Positions 51,431 to 59,466 of a DNA stretch of 64,000 nucleotides are shown here, piece by piece. Every line of letters starts with the position of its first letter. The first letter of the stretch is position 1. The stretch is from the NCBI GenBank assembly GCA_030064845.1, contig JASJEC010000010.1, forward strand, positions 1 through 64,000, read 5' to 3'. The notes beneath the pieces were generated by a model that had not been told where the DNA came from, ran no database searches, and saw only the letters and a list, made by a program, of their open reading frames with translations. The stretch is from Kiloniellales bacterium. GTDB taxonomy: Bacteria > Pseudomonadota > Alphaproteobacteria > Kiloniellales > JAKSDN01. A program made the position numbers and the translations under genes.

Positions 51431-51733
51431 TTAAACGCATTCCCCGGTCTCGAGCAGGGCTACCATCACAACCGCCCCTGCCGCTTCACAGGTGACCTCT
51501 ATAGCGCCATCGCCGCGCCGCGCCAATCGAAGCCTGCAGGCTATGCCTGGCTCCAGCGGTGCCCGGAACTTGGCGGAGAGCAGGCGGCCGATCCGCAGAC
51601 CGGACGAACGCTCGGCGAAATCCAGCACATGGTCCAACAGAACCGCACCGGGGACGAGGGGCCGGCCGGGAAAGTGCCCCGCCAGGGCGGGATGATCTGC
51701 CGGGATCACCAGGCCTTCTTCCGCCGGCTCCAT
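51431..51733 (-). CDS. ApeI-like hotdog dehydratase
   Basis: A 100-residue hotdog protein with IPADHPALAGHFPGRPLVPGAVLLDHVLDFAE, the HFPGxPxxPG motif of FabA/FabZ and ApeI families with its active His. It probably forms a dehydratase complex with the ApeP-like protein, as shown for ApeI and ApeP elsewhere. Start ATG 51733 overlaps the ligase stop by one base (TGATG). Confidence 0.87.
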   Translation of the reverse strand: MEPAEEGLVIPADHPALAGHFPGRPLVPGAVLLDHVLDFAERSSGLRIGRLLSAKFRAPLEPGIACRLRLARRGDGAIEVTCEAAGAVVMVALLETGECV

Positions 51734-53070
51734 CAGGCGGCCCCCGCGACCCTTGCCGCGAGGTCGACCAGGGCGGCCTGTGTCAGCTTGCCGTTGTCGT
51801 TCCTGGGCAGTCCCGGCACCCGATAGATCCGGCGCGGCACGAAGACCGGGTCGAGCGCCTTTCTGAGCGCCTCTCGAATGTCCTTGGACCTGGCCTCCGG
51901 CGCGACGACGAACGCGATCAGGCGCGCCGGCCGCGCCGCTTCCCCTTCGTCCTCCAGGTAGAAGGTGCCGTCCACCACGCCATCGATCGCGTTGAGCACG
52001 GCGTTGAGGCCTGCCAGTGAGGTCCGCTTTCCGGCCACGTTGACGTTGTCGGATGTCCGCCTGCGCAACAGGAAGCGGTTGGGAGCCAGGAGATCGACCA
52101 TGTCGTTGAGGGGTACCGGCGCGGGAAACTGCGCCCCATGGACTCGGCAGATCCCAGCATCTTCGCGGAATGTCAGCCCGTCGCAGGCCAGCCAGGCGGT
52201 CTCTTCGACAGTCCGGCGGGTCGCCACGGTCCCGGCTTCAGAGAACCCGAAGATCTCATGGATCCGCGTGTCGAATCGCTGCTCGAATTGCGCCGCCATC
52301 TCACGGCTGAGCGGCGCCGTCGCCGAGATCGTCATGTGCAGGGGCGGCAGGCGGACTTCGCTGGCGAGCAAGGCCCGCATATGGATCGGAGTCGTGACCA
52401 GGATGCGTGGGCCCGGGACTTCATCGAGGGCACGCGCAACGTCGGCCGGGTAGAAGGGACGCCCCGCATGGACCGCGATCGTGCTCCACAAGGGCAGGGC
52501 GATCGAGGTTTCCAGACCGTACATATGCTGCGACGGCACCGTGGCGACCACCGTGCCGCCGCCGAGCTCGAAGCGGTCGACCAGCGCACGGGCGACGAAG
52601 CGCAGCATGCCCAGGGACTTGAGGTGCGGCTGGGGCTTGCCGGTACTGCCCGAGGTGAAGACCATGAGACTACCGCGCCGCGCGTCGGCATGGAGCAGTT
52701 CGGCAAGCGGACCGCCTTGGCCGAGGCTCGGCGTCACATCCAGGGGCTCGAACGGATGATCGCCCCACGCGGCATCGCCGATCGCGTAGAGCCCGGGCAA
52801 CGCCCGCTCGAGCTCATCGGCGAAACGGCGCGACCGGTCGTTCGGCAGAACGACCGTTTGTCCCCGCAGGATGGCCGCCAGGGTCCCGGCCAGGAAACCG
52901 TGACGCCGATCGCAGAGGTTCAGGACGTAAGGCCGCTCGGGCAGGGCTCCCGCGAGACAGGAGGCGTCCGCGAAGAGCCTGCCCTGGGAAACCGCGCGCC
53001 CCCGGTCCCAGAACACCGTACGCTCCGGGTCCCGGGAGGCGGAAAGGGCTATCGATCCTAAGCGGTCCAA
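51733..53070 (-). CDS. aryl-AMP ligase (ApeH-like acyl-ACP/CoA synthetase)
   Basis: A 445-residue ANL-superfamily adenylating enzyme, TTG start at 53070. Motifs: phosphate loop VFTSGSTGKPQPHLK (about 133-147), GFSEAGTVATRR around the A5 motif, LRRRTSDNVNVAGKRTSL (A8 hinge) and the C-terminal lysine in NDNGKLTQAALV. It should activate a hydroxybenzoate starter as the AMP ester and load it on the cluster ACP. The size and context fit ApeH rather than a catabolic CoA ligase. Confidence 0.88.
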   Translation of the reverse strand: MDRLGSIALSASRDPERTVFWDRGRAVSQGRLFADASCLAGALPERPYVLNLCDRRHGFLAGTLAAILRGQTVVLPNDRSRRFADELERALPGLYAIGDAAWGDHPFEPLDVTPSLGQGGPLAELLHADARRGSLMVFTSGSTGKPQPHLKSLGMLRFVARALVDRFELGGGTVVATVPSQHMYGLETSIALPLWSTIAVHAGRPFYPADVARALDEVPGPRILVTTPIHMRALLASEVRLPPLHMTISATAPLSREMAAQFEQRFDTRIHEIFGFSEAGTVATRRTVEETAWLACDGLTFREDAGICRVHGAQFPAPVPLNDMVDLLAPNRFLLRRRTSDNVNVAGKRTSLAGLNAVLNAIDGVVDGTFYLEDEGEAARPARLIAFVVAPEARSKDIREALRKALDPVFVPRRIYRVPGLPRNDNGKLTQAALVDLAARVAGAA

Positions 53071-53079
53071 GGCTCTCTG

Positions 53080-53769
53080 CTAGGCATCGGCAATCCAGGC
53101 GGAGGGGCGTAGTGCCGCGCGCAAGGTCAGGAGCGGAGAAAGCGGGGTCCGCCCGCCGAAGCGTCGCGCCCGATAGCCGTGCTCTCCGAGAAAAATAAGC
53201 AGAACCAGAAAAGGCACTCCGAAGTTGACCGACCAGGACCAGGTCGCCAGATCCGCCCAGAGGGCCAGGATGATCGAAGCGAGGAAAGTCAGCGCGAAGA
53301 AGGCGGCCCAGACCCAGGTAAGGCCGCGCATATAGGCGCCAAACTCGGGCGAGAGCTCGCCGACTTCGAGCCGGCCCATCTTCTGGATCAACGCCTCCCG
53401 GCCGGGCAGTAGCGTGCGGGCGAAAACCATCAACATAAGGCCATTGGCGAGGATCGGCGGCAGAAACACAACCTTTCCGACGGCGGTCACGCCCAGGGAG
53501 AGGCCGAACAGCAAAGCCGCGACGGCGACGCCGACGACCAGCCAGGCGGCCACGGCGCGGCGGCCGGACCCGACCATCCGGGCTAGGACCCCGTTCAGGA
53601 AGCAGACGGCGCAGAGCACGGCGATGCTCGTCGGCGCCAGGTCGGTCAAAGCCACGCCATGGATCGCTAAGACGAAGAGCAACCCGGGCGCGGCGCGGGC
53701 AAGCACGCGGCGAAACGGGATCGAGGCCGTGAGAGGGTCTGTCTCGGAGTGCCGGGTTCGCTCTGTCAT
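53080..53769 (-). CDS. COG4648-type aryl-polyene cluster membrane protein
   Basis: The 229-residue integral membrane protein starts at ATG 53769 (TTG 53784 would add five residues) and has about six transmembrane helices. The conserved segment RTLLPGREALIQKMGRLEVGELSPEFGAYMRGLTWVWAAFF is characteristic of the COG4648 family found in aryl-polyene clusters. The biochemical function is unknown. It lies between the ACP and AMP-ligase genes. Confidence 0.85.
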   Translation of the reverse strand: MTERTRHSETDPLTASIPFRRVLARAAPGLLFVLAIHGVALTDLAPTSIAVLCAVCFLNGVLARMVGSGRRAVAAWLVVGVAVAALLFGLSLGVTAVGKVVFLPPILANGLMLMVFARTLLPGREALIQKMGRLEVGELSPEFGAYMRGLTWVWAAFFALTFLASIILALWADLATWSWSVNFGVPFLVLLIFLGEHGYRARRFGGRTPLSPLLTLRAALRPSAWIADA

Positions 53770-53787
53770 GCCCGCCGCGACCAAGCG

Positions 53788-54054
53788 CTACTTCGCCCTG
53801 TTGCTCTCGACATGCGCGGTCAGGTTGCGCAGGGTCGCGAAGATCTTCTTGTTCTCTTCGTCCTCGGCTTTCAGTTCGAAGCCGTACTTGCGTGAGATCT
53901 CCAGCGCCAGTTCCAGGGCATCGATGGAATCGAGGCCGAGACCCTCATAGAAGAGCGGGTCTTCCGGCGCAATATCTTGCGGCGAAACCTCCAGATTGAG
54001 GGCCTCGACGATGAGGGCCGCGACCTCCTGTTCCATAGCCGTCAGGCTAGACAA
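53788..54054 (-). CDS. acyl carrier protein of the aryl-polyene cluster
   Basis: An 88-residue ACP. The phosphopantetheine serine is in LGLDSIDALELALEI (Ser about 43). The TTG 54054 start is preferred because GGAG lies 7 nt upstream; ATG 54036 is the alternative. It carries the aryl starter and growing polyene. It is the first gene of the eleven-gene minus-strand operon. Confidence 0.92.
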   Translation of the reverse strand: MSSLTAMEQEVAALIVEALNLEVSPQDIAPEDPLFYEGLGLDSIDALELALEISRKYGFELKAEDEENKKIFATLRNLTAHVESNRAK

Positions 54055-54355
54055 ACTTGATCTCCGTAAACGCGCTCACTCACTGCACCAAATCAATCAG
54101 CTTCCTGAAATTAAACAGGTTTTCCCACGGCGGAAAGCCCTAAGCTGCATGCAATCGCAACCAGCTCAGAGTGCCGAGCAGGCGTTGCGCGCTGTTGTTA
54201 TGCCAAAAAAGTTAGCGGAGTAAAAATCTAATCGTGCTGCCCTTGCGCGGGGGCGATTCCCGCTTGAGAGCGTTCCGCGCGTTGGCTACTAATTTGGGCT
54301 GAGGTCTCTCTCGCGCGGGGCCTTCGGTGGCTCGAAACCGGCTGGAGCTGAGGGC
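54055..54355. promoter_or_regulatory. divergent intergenic region of the aryl-polyene cluster
   Basis: A 301-bp spacer between the divergently transcribed ACP operon and halogenase. It is less GC-rich than the genes and should contain promoters for both directions, but I see no convincing -35/-10 pair or operator. No gene seen. Confidence 0.5.
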
Positions 54356-55732
54356 GTGACCATTACAGACGCGCAAACGGAACACCGTGGCAACGGGCCT
54401 TTACCGGCGGCGTCCTCGTCCTGCGATGTGCTGGTGATCGGCGGCGGGCCGGCCGGCTCGACAGCGGCCGCGCTGCTCGCCGAGAAGGGCTGGTCGGTGA
54501 CGGTCCTGGAAAAGGATCGCCATCCCCGGTTCCATATCGGCGAGTCCCTGGTACCGATGAACCTGCCGATTCTGCGCCGCCTGGGGGTGATCGACGAGAT
54601 CGAGGCCCAGGCCATGTTCAAGCCCGGAGTCGAGTTCTGTGGCCGCCACCACACCGGTCCCGGTACCACCTTCTACTTCGACCGCGCGGGTGACGGCATG
54701 GATTCATATGCCTATCAGGTGCGCCGCTCCGACTTCGACGAGATCCTGCTGCGCAACTGCGTGGCGCAGGGCGCTGAGGTGGTCGAAGGCGTCAAGGTGA
54801 CGTCGGTCGAGTTCGGCGAAGACGAGAGCTCCCTGGTGCGGACCCGCGACGAGTCCGGCGTCGATCGTGAGTGGCGCGCTCGCTTTCTGGTCGACGCGTC
54901 CGGCCGAAACGCCTTCCTGTCCACCCGGCTCGGCCTGAAGAGGAAGAACCCGCAGCACAATTCGGCCGCAGTGTTCGGGCATTTCGAGAACGTGGAGCGC
55001 AGGACCGGACGGGACGAGGGCAACATCAGCCTCTATTGGTTCGACCACGGCTGGATCTGGATGATACCGCTGCGCGACGGCGCGATGAGCGTGGGCGCGG
55101 TCTGCTGGCCCGACTATCTGAAGCAGCGCAAGGGCAGCGTCGAGGAGTTTCTCTGGGAGACGATTCAGCTCTGCCCCGGCGTGCACGAGCGCATGAACAA
55201 CGCGAGGCTCCTGGGCGAGGCCACCGCGACCGGCAACTATTCTTACGAGTCCGAGCGCATGTGGGGCCCGGGCTACGTTCTGCTGGGTGACGCTTTCGCC
55301 TTTCTCGACCCGGTCTTCTCGACCGGCGTCTACCTGGCCATGAATTCTGCCGAGAAGGGCAGCGCGGCCGTGGACGCCTGCCTGCGCAGCGGAAAGACCG
55401 AAGAGGCGCCGCTCGCTGCCCTCGAAACCGAGGTCAGGCGTGGTCTGCGTCGCCTGTCGTGGTTCGTCTATCGCTTCACCACGCCGGCGATCCACGACAT
55501 GTTCCTGTCGCCACGCAACGAGTTCGGCATGGTACGGGCGGTCATCGCGATGCTCGCGGGCCGGGTCTTCGGCCCACGCATCGACGTCCTGCCGCTTTTC
55601 ATGTTCAAGGCCTCCTACTACCTGACCGTGGCACTGAACTGGAGCCGGTCCCGCGCACTGTCCCGGCGAAGGCGGGACAACCTTCGCCTGACGGTGCCGG
55701 ACAACACGGGTCCCGGCCGGGTCGAGACCTGA
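54356..55732 (+). CDS. FAD-dependent halogenase
   Basis: A 458-residue flavoprotein starting at GTG 54356. FAD motif VIGGGPAGSTAAALL (28-40), HPRFHIGESLVPMNLPILRRLG (56-77), a conserved Lys89 in AMFKPGVEF and the WxWxIP motif as WIWMIP (233-238). This set separates flavin halogenases from monooxygenases. GDAFAFLDPVFSTGVYLAM is the second FAD segment. Close relatives of the PltA type act on carrier-bound aromatics. Placed divergently from the aryl-polyene ACP, it probably halogenates the aryl ring. Chloride or bromide use is unknown. Confidence 0.88.
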   Translation: MTITDAQTEHRGNGPLPAASSSCDVLVIGGGPAGSTAAALLAEKGWSVTVLEKDRHPRFHIGESLVPMNLPILRRLGVIDEIEAQAMFKPGVEFCGRHHTGPGTTFYFDRAGDGMDSYAYQVRRSDFDEILLRNCVAQGAEVVEGVKVTSVEFGEDESSLVRTRDESGVDREWRARFLVDASGRNAFLSTRLGLKRKNPQHNSAAVFGHFENVERRTGRDEGNISLYWFDHGWIWMIPLRDGAMSVGAVCWPDYLKQRKGSVEEFLWETIQLCPGVHERMNNARLLGEATATGNYSYESERMWGPGYVLLGDAFAFLDPVFSTGVYLAMNSAEKGSAAVDACLRSGKTEEAPLAALETEVRRGLRRLSWFVYRFTTPAIHDMFLSPRNEFGMVRAVIAMLAGRVFGPRIDVLPLFMFKASYYLTVALNWSRSRALSRRRRDNLRLTVPDNTGPGRVET

Positions 55733-55854
55733 ACCAGCGGCAGCCGGACCGGAGCCGGCTTGGAGCCGCCGGCCCCTGCCCCTCCTTTACCCCTTGACAT
55801 AGAGCGCCTCCGCGCCCTCACGATGGCTGATCGACGAGGGCCAAGGACGAGGCT

Positions 55855-57864
55855 TTGAAGCAGGTCGGGCAGTTTCCGCGGCGGGTCAGGGAGATCGAGA
55901 ACGCCTGGATTCCCATGCCGGACGGCTGCCGGCTGGCGGCGCGGATCTGGCTGCCGGCCGACGCCGAGCACGACCCGGTGCCCGGCATCCTTGAGTACAT
56001 CCCCTATCGCAAGCGCGACGGCACGGCCGACCGCGACGAGCTGACTCACCCCTACTTCGCCGGCCACGGCTACGCTTGCGTCCGGGTCGACATGCGCGGC
56101 AACGGCGAGTCCGACGGGCTGATGTGGGACGAGTACCTCGAACAGGAGCAGGACGACGCCCTCGAGGTGATCGCCTGGATCGCGGCCCAGCCCTGGTGCA
56201 GCGGCGCCGTTGGCATGATCGGCATCTCCTGGGGCGGGTTCAACGGGCTCCAGGTCGCCGCGCGCCGACCGCCTGGCTTGAAGGCCGTCGTCACGCTCTG
56301 CTCGACCGACGACCGCTACGCCGACGATATCCACTATAAGGGCGGCTGCCTCCTCAACGAGAACCTGGGCTGGGCCTCGACCATGTTCTCCTACTCGTCG
56401 CGTCCGCCCGACCCGGCCCTGGTCGGCCCTTCGTGGCGAGAGGTCTGGCTGGAGCGCCTGGAGAAACAGCCGCTCCTGGTGGCCAACTGGCTGCGGCATC
56501 AACGGCGCGACGACTTCTGGAAGCACGGCTCGGTCTGTGAGGACTTCCAGGCGATCGAGGCCGCGGTCTTCGCCGTCGGCGGCTGGGGCGACGCCTACTC
56601 CAACGCCGTCCCGCGGCTGCTGACCGGCCTCCGGGCGCCCCGGCTCGGCCTGACCGGGCCCTGGGTCCACAAGTACCCGCACTTCGCCGTGCCGGCGCCG
56701 GCGATCGGCTTCTTGCAGGAGTGCCTGCGCTGGTGGGATCACTGGCTGAAGGGCGCGGCAACGGGCATCATGGACGAGCCGCTCTACCGCGCCTACCTCC
56801 AGGAGAGCCTGCCGCCAAGGACCTTCTACCGGGAGCGGCCCGGGCGCTGGATCGCCGAAACCGAGTGGCCTTCGCCGCGCATCGAGACGCGGCGCCTGCA
56901 TCCGGCCCGCGACGGCCTGCGGGACGAGGCGCCCGCCGAGGCCGCCATCACCCTGGCCTCGCCCCAGACGACCGGCCTGGCGGGCGGCGAGTTCTGCGCG
57001 ATCTGGCTCGGCCCCGAGGCGCCCGGCGACCAGCGCTTCGACGACGCCGGCTCGCTGGTGTTTGACACCGACCCCCTCGAGGCGCGCGTGGAGATATTCG
57101 GCGCGCCCCGGCTCTCGCTCGAGCTCAGCGCCGATCGGCCCTGCGCCTTCGTGGTCGCGCGGCTGTGCGACGTCGCGCCGGACGGGGCCTCGAGCCGGAT
57201 CTCCTATGGCGCCCTCAACCTGACCCACCGGGAGGGCCACGAGCGCCCGGCGGCGCTGGTGCCCGGGGAACGCCTGCGCGTGGTGCTGCAGCTCGATGAC
57301 ATCGCCCACGCGTTCCCGCCGGGACACCGCATCCGCCTGGCGCTCTCGACCTGCTACTGGCCGCTGTTCTGGCCCTCGCCCGAGGCCGCGACCCTGACGC
57401 TGTTCGCCGGAGCCTCGGCGCTCGACCTGCCGGTCCGGCCGGCGCGGGACGAGTCGCTGCGGCCCTTCAGCGAGCCCGAGGGCGCACCGCCGCGGGCCCG
57501 CGAGACCCTCCGGGAGCCGTCCAACAGCCGCGTGGTCGAGCAGGACCAGGCGACCGGCGAGACCTGGGTCAGGATCAACGACGACTTCGGCCGCTACCGC
57601 GACAAGACGCACGGGCTGGCGACCGGCAGCATCGCCCGCGAGTGCTTCCGTATCCTGCCCGACGACCCGCTGAGCGCGCGGGCCGAGACCCACTGGACCC
57701 AGACCCTCGACCGGGAAGCCTGGTCGGTGCGCACCGAGACCCGCACGACCATGACGGCGGACAAGAATCACTTCTTCGTCGCCGCCCGGCTCGAAGCCTA
57801 CGAGAACGACACCCTGGTCCTCAGCCGGGACTGGGACGAGAAGATCCCCCGCGACTTCGTTTGA
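55855..57864 (+). CDS. CocE/NonD family hydrolase
   Basis: A 669-residue enzyme with an N-terminal alpha/beta-hydrolase domain: MPDGCRLAARIWLP, VRVDMRGNGESDG and the nucleophile Ser in GMIGISWGGFNGLQ (about 122-135), with a later Asp and His around TGPWVHKYPH. A C-terminal jelly-roll beta domain follows, as in X-Pro dipeptidyl-peptidase (S15) and cocaine-esterase relatives. TTG 55855 follows AAGGA. The substrate is an unknown ester or peptide. The M81 gene starts 9 nt downstream, so they may act together. Confidence 0.87.
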   Translation: MKQVGQFPRRVREIENAWIPMPDGCRLAARIWLPADAEHDPVPGILEYIPYRKRDGTADRDELTHPYFAGHGYACVRVDMRGNGESDGLMWDEYLEQEQDDALEVIAWIAAQPWCSGAVGMIGISWGGFNGLQVAARRPPGLKAVVTLCSTDDRYADDIHYKGGCLLNENLGWASTMFSYSSRPPDPALVGPSWREVWLERLEKQPLLVANWLRHQRRDDFWKHGSVCEDFQAIEAAVFAVGGWGDAYSNAVPRLLTGLRAPRLGLTGPWVHKYPHFAVPAPAIGFLQECLRWWDHWLKGAATGIMDEPLYRAYLQESLPPRTFYRERPGRWIAETEWPSPRIETRRLHPARDGLRDEAPAEAAITLASPQTTGLAGGEFCAIWLGPEAPGDQRFDDAGSLVFDTDPLEARVEIFGAPRLSLELSADRPCAFVVARLCDVAPDGASSRISYGALNLTHREGHERPAALVPGERLRVVLQLDDIAHAFPPGHRIRLALSTCYWPLFWPSPEAATLTLFAGASALDLPVRPARDESLRPFSEPEGAPPRARETLREPSNSRVVEQDQATGETWVRINDDFGRYRDKTHGLATGSIARECFRILPDDPLSARAETHWTQTLDREAWSVRTETRTTMTADKNHFFVAARLEAYENDTLVLSRDWDEKIPRDFV

Positions 57865-57873
57865 GGTGGAGCC

Positions 57874-59376
57874 ATGCGCGTTGCCATCGCCGGATTTCAG
57901 CACGAGACCAATACCTTCGGGCCCAAGAAGGCGGCCTTCGCCGACTTCGTGAAGGCGGACGCCTGGCCGCCCCTGCTGCGCGGCCCGGAGGTGATCGAGA
58001 AGATGGTCGGCATGAACCTGCCCGCGGTCGGCTTCACCGAGGCGGCAATGAGTGCGGGCGTCGAGCTCGCGCCGCTGCTCTGGTGCTCCGCCGAACCCTC
58101 GGCGCACGTGACCGAAGACGCCTTCGAGCGGATCGCCGCCATGATCTGCGAGGGCCTGCTGGACAGCGTGCCGGTCGACGCGGTCTACCTCGACCTGCAC
58201 GGCGCCATGGTGACCGAACACCTGCAGGACGGCGAGGGGGAGATCCTGCGCCGGGTGCGGGACATCGTGGGCCGCGACCTGCCGGTGATCGTCAGCCTCG
58301 ACCTGCACGCCAACGTCACGGTCAGCATGGTCCGCCATGCGACCGCGCTGGTGATCTTCCGGACCTATCCGCATATCGACATGGCGGCGACCGGCGCGCG
58401 GGCCTTCGAGAAGCTGTCGCTCGCGCTCGACGGTCGGCTTGGCGCCTCGGCCTTCCGCAAGGTGCCCTATCTCGTGCCGCTGACCAGCCAGTACACCGGG
58501 GCAGAACCGGCCCGCTCGCTCTACGGGCGGCTTCCGGAGCTCGCCGGCGACGGGGTCGCCACGGTCGACTTCGCCTTTGGTTTCCCGGCGGCCGACATCG
58601 CCGAGTGCGGCCCAGCCGTGGTGGCTTACGGGGAAGACCAGGGCGCGGTGGACGCCGCCGCCGAGGCCATGATGGAGGCCCTGACGGAAGCCGAGGCCCG
58701 CTTCGAGAACGATCTCCTGGAGCCGCGCGAGGGCGCGCGCCGGGCCATGGCGGCACCGCGCGGCCGGGGCCCGGTAGTGCTCGCCGACGCGCAGGACAAT
58801 CCCGGCGCCGGCGCCAGCTCCGACACGGTGGGCATGATCGAGGCGCTCATTGCCGAGAAGGCCCGGGGCGCCGTGGTCGGGGTGGTCGACGATCCGGAGG
58901 TCGCCGCCCAGGCCCACGCCGCCGGCGAGGGCGCGGAGATCGAGGCGGCGCTCGGCGGCAAGTCCGGCCAGGACGGCCAGGCCCCGCTCGAGGCCACCTT
59001 CCGGGTGGAGAAGCTGACCGACGGCCGCTTCGAGTGCACCGGCGAGATGTACCGCGGCGCCCACGCCGCGCTCGGCCCCATGGCGCTGCTGAGGGTCGTG
59101 GAGGAGGGCTGCGACATCCGCATCCTGGTCGGCAGCGAGCGGTTCCAGTGCCTCGACCAGGCCGTGTTCCGCCATCTCGGCGTAGAGCCCCAAGAGCAGG
59201 CCCTGCTGGTGGTCAAGAGCTCGGTGCACTTCCGCGCCGATTTCGAGCCGATCGCCAGCCAGGTCCTGGTCGTCGAGGCGCCGGGCGCCCATCCCTGCCG
59301 CCTGGAGGGCCTCGACTACCAGCGCCTGCGTCCCGGCGTCCGCCTCGGGCCCTGCGGGCCGGAATTCCAGCCCTAG
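57874..59376 (+). CDS. M81 family metallopeptidase (MlrC-like)
   Basis: A 500-residue protein with MRVAIAGFQHETNTF at the N-terminus, the zinc-binding VYLDLHGAMVTE and SLDLHANVT, FRTYPHIDM and a C-terminal DAQDNPGAGASSDT typical of MlrC (microcystinase C) proteins. The family is thought to degrade peptides or be amidohydrolase-like. It is likely in an operon with the CocE-like gene. The stop TAG is the first triplet of repeat copy F. Confidence 0.9.
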   Translation: MRVAIAGFQHETNTFGPKKAAFADFVKADAWPPLLRGPEVIEKMVGMNLPAVGFTEAAMSAGVELAPLLWCSAEPSAHVTEDAFERIAAMICEGLLDSVPVDAVYLDLHGAMVTEHLQDGEGEILRRVRDIVGRDLPVIVSLDLHANVTVSMVRHATALVIFRTYPHIDMAATGARAFEKLSLALDGRLGASAFRKVPYLVPLTSQYTGAEPARSLYGRLPELAGDGVATVDFAFGFPAADIAECGPAVVAYGEDQGAVDAAAEAMMEALTEAEARFENDLLEPREGARRAMAAPRGRGPVVLADAQDNPGAGASSDTVGMIEALIAEKARGAVVGVVDDPEVAAQAHAAGEGAEIEAALGGKSGQDGQAPLEATFRVEKLTDGRFECTGEMYRGAHAALGPMALLRVVEEGCDIRILVGSERFQCLDQAVFRHLGVEPQEQALLVVKSSVHFRADFEPIASQVLVVEAPGAHPCRLEGLDYQRLRPGVRLGPCGPEFQP

Positions 59377-59437
59377 AGCAGATCCGAGTTTGATGGAATC
59401 GCCACGGGCGATCCATCAACCCGTTAAATCTGCTCTA
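59374..59437. repeat. TAGAGC-type palindromic element, copy F
   Basis: A 64-bp element with ends TAGAGCAGATCCGAG and, on the complement, TAGAGCAGATTTAACGG; an inner stem pairs TTGATGGAATCGCC with GGCGATCCATCAA. The first three bases are the M81 gene stop codon. A lone end (TAGAGCGGATCC, 59449-59460) lies 11 bp further, next to the end of the following minus-strand gene. Confidence 0.85.
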
Positions 59438-59466
59438 AACCTAAGATGTAGAGCGGATCCTGGCGC

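Noticed and set aside
55618-59292. 1224-codon open frame on the minus strand
   Set aside because: It lies antisense to the CocE-like and M81 genes, whose motifs are clear. The translation is Gly/Arg/Ala/His-rich without any domain, as expected from third-codon GC bias.
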